DNA of 64,000 bases from Megachile rotundata (lineage: Eukaryota > Arthropoda > Insecta > Hymenoptera > Megachilidae). Of this stretch, positions 49,376 through 61,216 are shown piece by piece. Every line of letters begins with the position of its first letter. Within the stretch, counting starts at the first letter, position 1. The stretch covers positions 124,001 to 188,000 of the forward strand of contig NW_027473352.1 of assembly GCF_050947335.1 (NCBI RefSeq), in the 5' to 3' direction. Below the pieces are notes generated by a model, which was not told where the DNA came from, made no database searches, and saw only the letters and a list, made by a program, of their open reading frames with translations. Both the position numbers and the translations under genes were made by a program.

Positions 49376-50902
49376 GATTGTGATTGTGTGATTGTGCGAT
49401 CGTGATTGTGCGATCGCGATTGTGTGATTGTGATTGTGTGGTCGTGATTTTGTGATCGTGATTGCGTGATCGTGATTGTGTGATTGTGTTATTGTGATTG
49501 TGTTATTGTGATTGTGTGATCGTGATTGTGTGATCGTGATTGTGTGATGGTGATTGTGTGATGGTGATGGTGTGATTGTGATTGTGTGATCGTGACTGTG
49601 TGATCGTGATTGTGTGATCGTGATTGTGGGATTGTGACTGTGTGATTGTGTGATCGTGATTCTGTGATCGTGATTGTGTGATCGTGATTGTGTGATCGTG
49701 ATTGTGTGATCGTGATTGTGTGATTGTGATTGTGTGATTGTGATTGTGTGATTGTGATTGTGTGATTGTGATTGTGTGATTGTGATTGTGTGATTGTGAT
49801 TGTGTGATTGTGATTGTGTGATTGTGATTGTGTGATGGTGATTGTGTGATTGTGATTGTGTGATTGTGATTGTGTGATTGTGATTGTGTGATTGTGATTG
49901 TTTGATTGTGATTGTGTGACTGTGATTGTGATTGTGTGATTGTGATTGTGTGATTGTGATTGTGTGATTGTGATTGAGTGATTGTGATTGTGTGATTGTG
50001 CGATCGTCATTGTGCGATCGCGATTGTGTGTTTGTGATTGTGTGGTCGTGATTTTGTGATCGTCATTGCGTGATCGTGATTGTGTGATTGTGTTATTGTG
50101 ATTGTGTTATTGTGATTGTGTTATTGTGATTGTGTTATTGTGATTGTGTTATTGTGATTGTGTTATTGTGATTGTGTGATCGTGATTGTGTGATGGTGAT
50201 TGTGTGATGGTGATTGTGTGATTGTGATTGTGTGATCGTGACTGTGTGATCGTGATTGTGTCATCGTGATTGTGTGATCGTGATTGTGTGATCGTGTTTG
50301 TGTGATCGTGATTGTGATTGTGACTGCGTGATTGTGATTGTCTGACTGTGATTGTGTGATCGTGATTGTGTGATCGTGATTGTGGGATTGTGACTGTGTG
50401 ATTGTGTGATCGTGATTGAGATTGTGTGATTGTGATTGTGTGATCGCGATTGTGTGACTGTGATTGTGTGGTCGTGATTGTGTGATCGTGATTGTGCGAC
50501 TGTGTTATTGTGATTGTGTGATTCTGATTGTGTGATTGTGATTGTGTGATCGTGACTGTGTGATCGTGATTGTGTGATCGTGATTGTGGGATTGTGACTG
50601 TGTGATTGTGTGATCGTGACTGTGTGATCGTGATTGTGTGATCGTGATTGTGGGATTGTGACTGTGTGATTGTGTGATCGTGATTGAGATTGTGTGATTG
50701 TGATTGTGTGATCGTGATTGTGTGATCGTGATTGTGTGACTGTGTTATTGTGATTTTGTGATTCTGATTGTGTGATTGTGATTCTTGATCGTGACTGTGT
50801 GGTCGTGATTGTGGGATTGTGACTGTGTGATTGTGTGATCGTGACTGTGTGATCGTGATTGTGGGATTGTGACTGTGTGATTGTGTGATCGTGATTGTGA
50901 TT
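49376..50902. repeat. Variant-rich modules with a 4-unit C8 array
   Basis: GCGATCGC near 49411, two GTTATTG units, GATGGTGATGG, a C8 run of 4 units (49662-49717) and a plain array with GATGG (49834) and GTTTGATTG (49901). After a minus-strand ATG in GATCGTCATTG (50010) come GCGATCGC, six GTTATTG units, GTGGGATTG phrases and GATTCTTGATCG near 50781. No gene is visible. Confidence 0.87.
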
Positions 50903-51728
50903 GTGTGATTGTGATTGTGTGATTGTGATTGTGTGATTGTGATTGTGTGATTGTGATTGTGTGATTGTGATTGTGTGATTGTGATTGTGTGATTGTGATT
51001 GTGTGATTGTGATTGTGTGATTGTGATTGTGTGATTGTGATTGTGTGATTGTGATTGTGTGATTGTGATTGTGTGATTGTGATTGTGTGATTGTGATTGT
51101 GTGATTGTGATTGTGTGATTGTGATTGTGTGATTGTGATTGTGTGATTGTGATTGTGTGATTGTGATTGTGTGATTGTGATTGTGTGATTGTGATTGTGT
51201 GATTGTGATTGTGTGATTGTGATTGTGTGATTGTGATTGTGTGATTGTGATTGTGTGATTGTGATTGTGTGATTGTGATTGTGTGATTGTGATTGTGTGA
51301 TTGTGATTGTGTGATTGTGATTGTGTGATTGTGATTGTGTGATTGTGATTGTGTGATTGTGATTGTGTGATTGTGATTGTGTGATTGTGATTGTGTGATT
51401 GTGATTGTGTGATTGTGATTGTGTGATTGTGATTGTGTGATTGTGATTGTGTGATTGTGATTGTGTGATTGTGATTGTGTGATTGTGATTGTGTGATTGT
51501 GATTGTGTGATTGTGATTGTGTGATTGTGATTGTGTGATTGTGATTGTGTGATTGTGATTGTGTGATTGTGATTGTGTGATTGTGATTGTGTGATTGTGA
51601 TTGTGTGATTGTGATTGTGTGATTGTGATTGTGTGATTGTGATTGTGTGATTGTGATTGTGTGATTGTGATTGTGTGATTGTGATTGTGTGATTGTGATT
51701 GTGTGATTGTGATTGTGTGATTGTGATT
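50903..51728. repeat. Plain 14-mer array, 59 units
   Basis: Uninterrupted 826-bp array ending at GTGTGATCGTGATTTTG. Confidence 0.94.
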
Positions 51729-51954
51729 GTGTGATCGTGATTTTGTGATAGTGACTGCGTGATTGTGATTGTGTGATTGTGATTGTGTGATTGTGATTGT
51801 GTGATCGTGATTATGTGATCGTGATTGTGAATGTGTGATTGTGATTGTGATTGTGTGAATGTGTGATTGTGATTGTGTGATCGTGATTGTGTGATAGTGA
51901 TTGTGTGATCGTGATTGTGTGATTGTGTTATTGTGATTGTGTGATTCTGATTGT
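51729..51954. repeat. Variant module: GATAGTGACTGCG plus GAATG pair
   Basis: A hybrid of two module families: the GATCGTGATTTTG/GATAGTGACTGCG words are followed directly by GATTATG and the GAATG pair, GATAGTG and GTTATTG. Confidence 0.86.
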
Positions 51955-52484
51955 GTGATTGTGATTGTGTGATTGTGATTGTGTGATTGTGATTGTGTGA
52001 TTGTGATTGTGTGATTGTGATTGTGTGATTGTGATTGTGTGATTGTGATTGTGTGATTGTGATTGTGTGATTGTGATTGTGTGATTGTGATTGTGTGATT
52101 GTGATTGTGTGATTGTGATTGTGTGATTGTGATTGTGTGATTGTGATTGTGTGATTGTGACTGTGTGATTGTGATTGTGTGATTGTGATTGTGTGATTGT
52201 GATTGTGTGACTGTGATTGTGTGATTGTGATTGTGTGTTTGTGATTGTGTGATTGTGATTGTGTGATTGTGATTGTGTGATTGTGAATGTGTGATTGTGA
52301 TTGTGTGATTGTGATTGTGTGATTGTGATTGTGTGATTGTGATTGTGTGATTGTGATTGTGTGATTGTGATTGTGTGATTGTGATTGTGTGATTGTGATT
52401 GTGTGATTGTGATTGTGTGATTGTGATTGTGTGATTGTGATTGTGTGATTGTGATTGTGTGATTGTGATTGTGTGATTGTGATT
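51955..52484. repeat. Mostly plain array with the GACTG/GTTTG/GAATG marker series
   Basis: Plain units with GACTG near 52159, a second GACTG near 52208, GTGTGTTTG near 52225 and GAATG near 52284. The same ordered series is at 49.12-49.26 and 63.07-63.20 kb, and partly at 56.83-56.89 kb. Confidence 0.91.
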
Positions 52485-53238
52485 GTATCATCGTGAATGT
52501 GTGATCGTGATTGTGTGACAGTGTTATTGTGATTATGTGATTCTGATTGTGTGATTGTGACTGTGTGATCGTGACTGTGTGATCGTGATTGTGTGATCGT
52601 GATTGTGGGATTGTGACTGTGTGATTGTGTGATCGTGACTGTGTGATCGTGATTGTGTGATCGTGATTGTGGGATTGTGACTGTATGATTGTGTGATCGT
52701 GATTGAGATTGTGTGATTGTGATTGTGTGATCGCGATTGTGTGACTGTGATTGTGTGGTCGTGATTTTGTGATCGTGATTGCGTGATGGTGATTGCGTGA
52801 TCGTGATTGCGTGATCGTGATTGTGTGACCGTGATTGTGTGATCGTGTTTGTGCGACTGTGTTATTGTGATTGTGTGATTCTGATTGTGTGATTGTGATT
52901 GTGTGATCGTAACTGTGTGGTCGTGGTTGTGGGATTGTGACTGTGTGATTGTGTGATCGTGACTGTGTGATCACGGTTGTGGGATTGTGACTGTGTGATT
53001 GTGTGATCGTGATTGAGATTGTGTGATTGTGATCGTGTGACTGTGATTGTGTGATTGTGATTGTGTGATTGTGATTGTGTGGTCGTGATTGTGTGACAGT
53101 GATTGTGTTATTGTGATTGTGTGATCGTGATTATGTGATGGTTATTGTGTGATTGTGATTGTGTGATCGTGACTGTGTGATCGTGATTGTATCATCGTGA
53201 TTGTGTGATCGTGATTGTGTGACAGTGTTATTGTGATT
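52485..53238. repeat. Variant-rich module, GTATCATCG pair copy 1
   Basis: GTATCATCG at 52485, GACAGTG, GATTATG, GTGGGATTG, GACTGTATG, GATGGTGATTGCG, GATCGTAACTG, GATCACGG and GACAG at 53221. It matches 57,213-57,964 at an offset of 4,728 then 4,726 bp. No gene is visible. Confidence 0.88.
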
Positions 53239-54650
53239 GTGTGATTGTGATTGTGTGATTGTGATTGTGTGATAGTGATTGTGTGATTGTGATTGTGTGA
53301 TAGTGATTGTGTGATTGTGATTGTGTGATTGTGATTGTGTGATTGTGATTGTGTGATTGTGATTGTGTGATTGTGATTGTGTGATTGTGATTGTGTGATT
53401 GTGATTGTGTGATTGTGATTGTGTGATTGTGATTGTGTGATTGTGATTGTGTGATTGTGATTGTGTGATTGTGATTGTGTGATTGTGATTGTGTGATTGT
53501 GATTGTGTGATTGTGATTGTGTGATTGTGATTGTGTGATTGTGATTGTGTGATTGTGATTGTGTGATTGTGATTGTGTGATTGTGATTGTGTGATTGTGA
53601 TTGTGTGATTGTGATTGTGATTGTGTGATTGTGATTGTGTGATTGTGATTGTGTGATTGTGATTGTGTGATTGTGATTGTGTGATTGTGATTGTGTGATT
53701 GTGATTGTGTGATTGTGATTGTGTGATTGTGATTGTGTGATTGTGATTGTGTGATTGTGATTGTGTGATTGTGATTGTGTGATTGTGATTGTGTGATTGT
53801 GATTGTGTGATTGTGATTGTGTGATTGTGATTGTGTGATTGTGATTGTGTGATTGTGATTGTGTGATTGTGATTGTGTGATTGTGATTGTGTGATTGTGA
53901 TTGTGTGATTGTGATTGTGTGATTGTGATTGTGTGATTGTGATTGTGTGATTGTGATTGTGTGATTGTGATTGTGTGATTGTGATTGTGTGATTGTGATT
54001 GTGTGATTGTGATTGTGTGATTGTGATTGTGTGATTGTGATTGTGTGATTGTGATTGTGTGATTGTGATTGTGTGATTGTGATTGTGTGATTGTGATTGT
54101 GTGATTGTGATTGTGTGATTGTGATTGTGTGATTGTGATTGTGTGATTGTGATTGTGTGATTGTGATTGTGTGATTGTGATTGTGTGATTGTGATTGTGT
54201 GATTGTGATTGTGTGATTGTGATTGTGTGATTGTGATTGTGTGATTGTGATTGTGTGATTGTGATTGTGTGATTGTGATTGTGTGATTGTGATTGTGTGA
54301 TTGTGATTGTGTGATTGTGATTGTGTGATTGTGATTGTGTGATTGTGATTGTGTGACTGTGATTGTGTGACTGTGATTGTGATTGTGTGATTGTGATTGT
54401 GTGATTGTGATTGTGTGATTGTGATTGTGTGATTGTGATTGTGTGATTGTGATTGTGTGATTGTGATTGTGTGATTGTGATTGTGTGATTGTGATTGTGT
54501 GATTGTGATTGTGTGATTGTGATTGTGTGATTGTGATTGTGTGATTGTGATTGTGTGATTGTGATTGTGTGATTGTGATTGTGTGATTGTGATTGTGTGA
54601 TTGTGATTGTGTGATTGTGATTGTGTGATTGTGATTGTGTGATTGTGATT
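53239..54650. repeat. Plain array, 100 units plus two extra 6-mers
   Basis: The 1,412 bp equal 100 units plus 12 bp. Extra GTGATT words are near 53611 and 54373. GATAG units occur near 53271 and 53299, and two GACTG units near 54355 and 54369. Confidence 0.93.
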
Positions 54651-55206
54651 GTGTGATCGTGATTTTGTGATAGTGACTGCGTGATTGTGATTGTATGACT
54701 GTGATTGTGTGATTGTGATTGTGTGATCGTGATTGTGTGACCGTGATTGTGTGATCGTGATTGAGTGATCGTGATTGTGTGATTGTAATTGTGTGATTGT
54801 GATTGAGTGATTGTGATTGTGTGATTGTGCGATCGTGATTGTGCGATCGCGATTGTGTGATTGTGATTGTGTGGTCGTGATTTTGTGATCGTGATTGCGT
54901 GATCGTGATTGTGTGATTGTGTTATTGTGATTGTGTTATTGTGATTGTGTGATCGTGATTGTGTGATGGTGATTGTGTGATGGTGATGGTGTGATTGTGA
55001 TTGTGTGATCGTGACTGTGTGATCGTGATTGTGTGATCGTGATTGTGGGATTGTGACTGTGTGATTGTGTGATCGTGATTCTGTGATCGTGATTGTGTGA
55101 TCGTGATTGTGTGATCGTGATTGTGTGATCGTGATTGTGTGATCGTGATTGTGTGATCGTGATTGTGTGATCGTGATTGTGTGATCGTGATTGTGTGATC
55201 GTGATT
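54651..55206. repeat. Variant-rich module ending in a 9-unit C8 array
   Basis: GATAGTGACTGCG, GTATGACTG, GAGTGATCG, GTAATTG, GCGATCGC near 54842, GATGGTGATGG and then GATTCTGTGATCG leading into nine C8 units (55081-55206). The related modules at 49.66 and 63.61 kb have only four C8 units. Confidence 0.89.
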
Positions 55207-57080
55207 GTGTGATTGTGATTGTGTGATTGTGATTGTGTGATTGTGATTGTGTGATTGTGATTGTGTGATTGTGATTGTGTGATTGTGATTGTGTGATGGT
55301 GATTGTGTGATTGTGATTGTGTGATTGTGATTGTGTGATTGTGATTGTGTGATTGTGATTGTGTGATTGTGATTGTGTGATTGTGATTGTGTGATTGTGA
55401 TTGTTTGATTGTGATTGTGTGATTGTGATTGTGTGACTGTGATTGTGATTATGTGATTGTGATTGTGTGATTGTGATTGAGTGATTGTGATTGTGTGATT
55501 GTGTGATCGTGATTGTGATTGTGTGATTGTGATTGTGTGATTGTGATTGTGTGATTGTGATTGTGTGATTGTGATTGTGTGATTGTGATTGTGTGATTGT
55601 GATTGTGTGATTGTGATTGTGTGATTGTGATTGTGTGATTGTGATTGTGTGATTGTGATTGTGTGATTGTGATTGTGTGATTGTGATTGTGTGATTGTGA
55701 TTGTGTGATTGTGATTGTGTGATTGTGATTGTGTGATTGTGATTGTGTGATTGTGATTGTGTGATTGTGTGATTGTGATTGTGTGATTGTGATTGTGTGA
55801 TTGTGATTGTGTGATTGTGATTGTGTGATTGTGATTGTGTGATTGTGATTGTGTGATTGTGATTGTGTGATTGTGATTGTGTGATTGTGATTGTGTGATT
55901 GTGATTGTGTGATTGTGATTGTGTGATTGTGATTGTGTGATTGTGATTGTGTGATTGTGATTGTGTGATTGTGATTGTGTGATTGTGATTGTGTGATTGT
56001 GATTGTGTGATTGTGATTGTGTGATTGTGATTGTGTGATTGTGATTGTGTGATTGTGATTGTGTGATTGTGATTGTGTGATTGTGATTGTGTGATTGTGA
56101 TTGTGTGATTGTGATTGTGTGATTGTGATTGTGTGATTGTGATTGTGTGATTGTGATTGTGTGATTGTGATTGTGTGATTGTGATTGTGTGATTGTGATT
56201 GTGTGATTGTGATTGTGTGATTGTGATTGTGTGATTGTGATTGTGTGATTGTGATTGTGTGATTGTGATTGTGTGATTGTGATTGTGTGATTGTGATTGT
56301 GTGATTGTGATTGTGTGATTGTGATTGTGTGATTGTGATTGTGTGATTGTGATTGTGTGATTGTGATTGTGTGATTGTGATTGTGTGATTGTGATTGTGT
56401 GATTGTGATTGTGTGATTGTGATTGTGTGATTGTGATTGTGTGATTGTGATTGTGTGATTGTGATTGTGTGATTGTGATTGTGTGATTGTGATTGTGTGA
56501 TTGTGATTGTGTGATTGTGATTGTGTGATTGTGATTGTGTGATTGTGATTGTGTGATTGTGATTGTGTGATTGTGATTGTGTGATTGTGATTGTGTGATT
56601 GTGATTGTGTGATTGTGATTGTGTGATTGTGATTGTGTGATTGTGATTGTGTGATTGTGATTGTGTGATTGTGATTGTGTGATTGTGATTGTGTGATTGT
56701 GATTGTGTGATTGTGATTGTGTGATTGTGATTGTGTGATTGTGATTGTGTGATTGTGATTGTGTGATTGTGATTGTGTGATTGTGATTGTGTGATTGTGA
56801 TTGTGTGATTGTGATTGTGTGATTGTGATTGTGTGTTTGTGATTGTGTGATTGTGATTGTGTGATTGTGATTGTGTGATTGTGAATGTGTGATTGTGATT
56901 GTGTGATTGTGATTGTGTGATTGTGATTGTGTGACTGTGATTGTGATTGTGTGATTGTGATTGTGTGATTGTGATTGTGTGATTGTGATTGTGTGATTGT
57001 GATTGTGTGATTGTGATTGTGTGATTGTGATTGCGTGACTGTGATTGTGATTGTGTGATTGTGATTGTGTGATTGTGATT
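55207..57080. repeat. Long plain arrays with sparse markers
   Basis: Plain units with GATGG near 55293, GTTTGATTG near 55401 and a GAGTG/GATCG break near 55480-55515, then an array from 55521 with an extra 8-mer near 55766. About 55.77-56.83 kb is unbroken. GTGTTTG, GAATG and GACTG markers fall at 56.83-57.05 kb. Confidence 0.92.
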
Positions 57081-57964
57081 GTGTGGTCGTGATTGTGTGA
57101 TCGTGATTGTGATTGTGTTATTGTGATTGTGTTATTGTGATTGTGTGATCGTGATTATGTGATGGTGATTGTGTGATTGTGATTGTGTGATCGTGACTGT
57201 GTGATCGTGATTGTATCATCGTGATTGTGTGATCGTGATTGTGTGACAGTGTTATTGTGATTATGTGATTCTGATTGTGTGATTGTGACTGTGTGATCGT
57301 GACTGTGTGATCGTGATTGTGTGATCGTGATTGTGGGATTGTGACTGTGATTGTGTGATCGTGACTGTGTGATCGTGATTGTGTGATCGTGATTGTGGGA
57401 TTGTGACTGTATGATTGTGTGATCGTGATTGAGATTGTGTGATTGTGATTGTGTGATCGCGATTGTGTGACTGTGATTGTGTGGTCGTGATTTTGTGATC
57501 GTGATTGCGTGATGGTGATTGCGTGATCGTGATTGCGTGATCGTGATTGTGTGACCGTGATTGTGTGATCGTGTTTGTGCGACTGTGTTATTGTGATTGT
57601 GTGATTCTGATTGTGTGATTGTGATTGTGTGATCGTAACTGTGTGGTCGTGGTTGTGGGATTGTGACTGTGTGATTGTGTGATCGTGACTGTGTGATCAT
57701 GGTTGTGGGATTGTGACTGTGTGATTGTGTGATCGTGATTGAGATTGTGTGATTGTGATCGTGTGACTGTGATTGTGTGATTGTGATTGTGTGATTGTGA
57801 TTGTGTGGTCGTGATTGTGTGACAGTGATTGTGTTATTGTGATTGTGTGATCGTGATTATGTGATGGTGATTGTGTGATTGTGATTGTGTGATCGTGACT
57901 GTGTGATCGTGATTGTATCATCGTGATTGTGTGATCGTGATTGTGTGACAGTGTTATTGTGATT
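57081..57964. repeat. Variant-rich module, GTATCATCG pair copy 2
   Basis: GTATCATCG at 57213 and GACAG at 57947 bound the copy of 52.5-53.2 kb. A 2-bp loss (GACTGTGATTG for GACTGTGTGATTG) lies near 57350. GATCATGG near 57696 replaces GATCACGG. The upstream GTTATTG pair and GATTATGTGATGG are absent before copy 1. No gene is visible. Confidence 0.88.
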
Positions 57965-58706
57965 GTGTGATTGTGATTGTGTGATTGTGATTGTGTGATT
58001 GTGATTGTGTGATTGTGATTGTGTGATTGTGATTGTGTGATTGTGATTGTGTGATAGTGATTGTGTGATTGTGATTGTGTGATTGTGATTGTGTGATTGT
58101 GATTGTGTGATTGTGATTGTGTGATTGTGATTGTGTGATTGTGATTGTGTGATTGTGATTGTGTGATTGTGATTGTGTGATTGTGATTGTGTGATTGTGA
58201 TTGTGTGATTGTGATTGTGTGATTGTGATTGTGTGATTGTGATTGTGTGATTGTGATTGTGTGATTGTGATTGTGTGATTGTGATTGTGTGATTGTGATT
58301 GTGTGATTGTGATTGTGTGATTGTGATTGTGTGATTGTGATTGTGTGATTGTGATTGTGTGATTGTGATTGTGTGATTGTGATTGTGTGATTGTGATTGT
58401 GTGATTGTGATTGTGTGATTGTGATTGTGTGATTGTGATTGTGTGATTGTGATTGTGTGATTGTGATTGTGTGATTGTGATTGTGTGATTGTGATTGTGT
58501 GATTGTGATTGTGTGATTGTGATTGTGTGATTGTGATTGTGTGATTGTGATTGTGTGATTGTGATTGTGTGATTGTGATTGTGTGATTGTGATTGTGTGA
58601 TTGTGATTGTGTGATTGTGATTGTGTGATTGTGATTGTGTGATTGTGATTGTGTGATTGTGATTGTGTGATTGTGATTGTGTGATTGTGATTGTGTGATT
58701 GTGATT
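57965..58706. repeat. Plain 14-mer array, 53 units
   Basis: Homogeneous except for one GATAG unit near 58052. It ends at the doubled GATAGTGACTGCG module. Confidence 0.93.
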
Positions 58707-58986
58707 GTGTGATCGTGATTTTGTGATAGTGACTGCGTGATTGTGATTGTGTGACTGTGATTGTGTGATGGTGATTGTGTGATCGTGATTGTGTGATTGT
58801 GATTGTGTGATCGTGATTGTGTGATTGTGATTGTGTGATTGTGATTGTGTGATTGTGATTGTGTGATTGTGATTGTGTGATCGTGATTTTGTGATAGTGA
58901 CTGCGTGATTGTGATTGTGTGACTGTGATTGTGTGATGGTGATTGTGTGACCGTGATTGTGTGATTGTGATTGTGTGATCGTGATT
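58707..58986. repeat. Doubled 168-bp module, second locus
   Basis: GATCGTGATTTTG at 58711 and 58879 (168 bp apart), with the same C8/GACCG difference between halves as at 45.0 kb. The internal doubling therefore predates the large duplication. Confidence 0.9.
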
Positions 58987-60218
58987 GTGTGATTGTGATT
59001 GTGTGATTGTGATTGTGTGATTGTGATTGTGTGATTGTGATTGTGTGATTGTGATTGTGTGATTGTGATTGTGTGATTGTGATTGTGTGATTGTGATTGT
59101 GTGATTGTGATTGTGTGATTGTGATTGTGTGATTGTGATTGTGTGATTGTGATTGTGTGATTGTGATTGTGTGATTGTGATTGTGTGATTGTGATTGTGT
59201 GATTGTGATTGTGTGATTGTGATTGTGTGATTGTGATTGTGTGATTGTGATTGTGTGATTGTGATTGTGTGATTGTGATTGTGTGATTGTGATTGTGTGA
59301 TTGTGATTGTGTGATTGTGATTGTGTGATTGTGATTGTGTGATTGTGATTGTGTGATTGTGATTGTGTGATTGTGATTGTGTGATTGTGATTGTGTGATT
59401 GTGATTGTGTGATTGTGATTGTGTGATTGTGATTGTGTGATTGTGATTGTGTGATTGTGATTGTGTGATTGTGATTGTGTGATTGTGATTGTGTGATTGT
59501 GATTGTGTGATTGTGATTGTGTGATTGTGATTGTGTGATTGTGATTGTGTGATTGTGATTGTGTGATTGTGATTGTGTGATTGTGATTGTGTGATTGTGA
59601 TTGTGTGATTGTGATTGTGTGATTGTGATTGTGTGATTGTGATTGTGTGATTGTGATTGTGTGATTGTGATTGTGTGATTGTGATTGTGTGATTGTGATT
59701 GTGTGATTGTGATTGTGTGATTGTGATTGTGTGATTGTGATTGTGTGATTGTGATTGTGTGATTGTGATGGTGTGATTGTGATTGTGTGATTGTGATTGT
59801 GTGATTGTGATTGTGTGATTGTGATTGTGTGATTGTGATTGTGTGATTGTGATTGTGTGATTGTGATTGTGTGATTGTGATTGTGTGATTGTGATTGTGT
59901 GATTGTGATTGTGTGATTGTGATTGTGTGATTGTGATTGTGTGATTGTGATTGTGTGATTGTGATTGTGTGATTGTGATTGTGTGATTGTGATTGTGTGA
60001 TTGTGATTGTGTGATTGTGATTGTGTGATTGTGATTGTGTGATTGTGATTGTGTGATTGTGATTGTGTGATTGTGATTGTGTGATTGTGATTGTGTGATT
60101 GTGATTGTGTGATTGTGATTGTGTGATTGTGATTGTGTGATTGTGATTGTGTGATTGTGATTGTGTGATTGTGATTGTGTGATTGTGATTGTGTGATTGT
60201 GATTGTGTGATTGTGATT
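58987..60218. repeat. Plain 14-mer array, 88 units
   Basis: Counterpart of the 84-unit array at 45.3 kb, with the shared GATGGTGTG marker at 59767. Three of the extra units lie before the marker and one after it. Confidence 0.94.
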
Positions 60219-60964
60219 GAGTGATCGTGATTGTGTGATTGTAATTGTGTGATTGTGATTGAGTGATTGTGATTGTGTGATTGTGCGATCGTGATTGTGC
60301 GATCGCGATTGTGTGATTGTGATTGTGTGGTCGTGATTTTGTGATCGTGATTGCGTGATCGTGATTGTGTGATTGTGTTATTGTGATTGTGTGATCGTGA
60401 TTGTGTGATGGTGATTGTGTGACGTTGATGGTGTGATTGTGATTGTGTGATCGTGACTGTGTGATCGTGATTGTGTCATCGTGGTTGTGTGATCATGATT
60501 GTGTGACTGTGTTATTGTGATTGTGTGATTCTGATTGTGTGATTGTGATTGTGTGATCGTGACTGTGTGATCGTGATTGTGTGATCGTGATTGTGGGTTT
60601 GTGACTGTGTGATTGTGTGATCGTGATTGAGATTGTGTGATTGTGATTGTGTGATCGTGATTGTGTGATTGTGATTATGTGGTCGTGATTTTGTGATCGT
60701 GATTGCGTGATCGTGATTGCGTGATCGTGATTGCGTGATCGTGAATGTGTAATCGTGATTGTGTGATCGTGATTGTGTGACTGTGTTATTGTGATTGTGT
60801 GATTCTGATTGTGTGATCGTGACTGTGTGGTCGTGATTGTGGGATTGTGACTGTGTGATTGTGTGATCGTGACTGTGTGATTGTGATCGTGTGACTGTGA
60901 TTGTGTGATTGTGACTGTGTGGCTGTGATTGTGTGATTGTGATTGTGATTGTGTGATTCTGATT
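60219..60964. repeat. Variant-rich module with GACGTTG, copy e
   Basis: Same words as copy d at a constant offset of 13,781 bp, with GACGTTG at 60421 and GATCGTGATTGAG near 60620. No gene is visible. Confidence 0.88.
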
Positions 60965-61216
60965 GTGTGATTGTGATTGTGTGATTGTGATTGTGTGATT
61001 GTGATTGTGTGATTGTGATTGTGTGATTGTGATTGTGTGATTGTGATTGTGTGATTGTGATTGTGTGATTGTGATTGTGTGATTGTGATTGTGTGATTGT
61101 GATTGTGTGATTGTGATTGTGTGATTGTGATTGTGTGATTGTGATTGTGTGATTGTGATTGTGTGATTGTGATTGTGTGATTGTGATTGTGTGATTGTGA
61201 TTGTGTGATTGTGATT
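60965..61216. repeat. Plain 14-mer array, 18 units
   Basis: Exact-length counterpart of the array at 47184. Confidence 0.93.

Larger units (their letters stand above)
44982..50051. repeat. Large segmental duplication, copy 1
   Basis: Shares the complete series of rare markers with 58,707-64,000 in the same order and orientation. Marker offsets are 13,725 (44986 and 45154), 13,767 (46000), 13,781 (46438-47721), 13,865 (48202) and 13,949 (49124-50010). Left of 44,982 both copies enter plain arrays with different modules beyond, so the left breakpoint lies in plain repeat. Confidence 0.9.
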
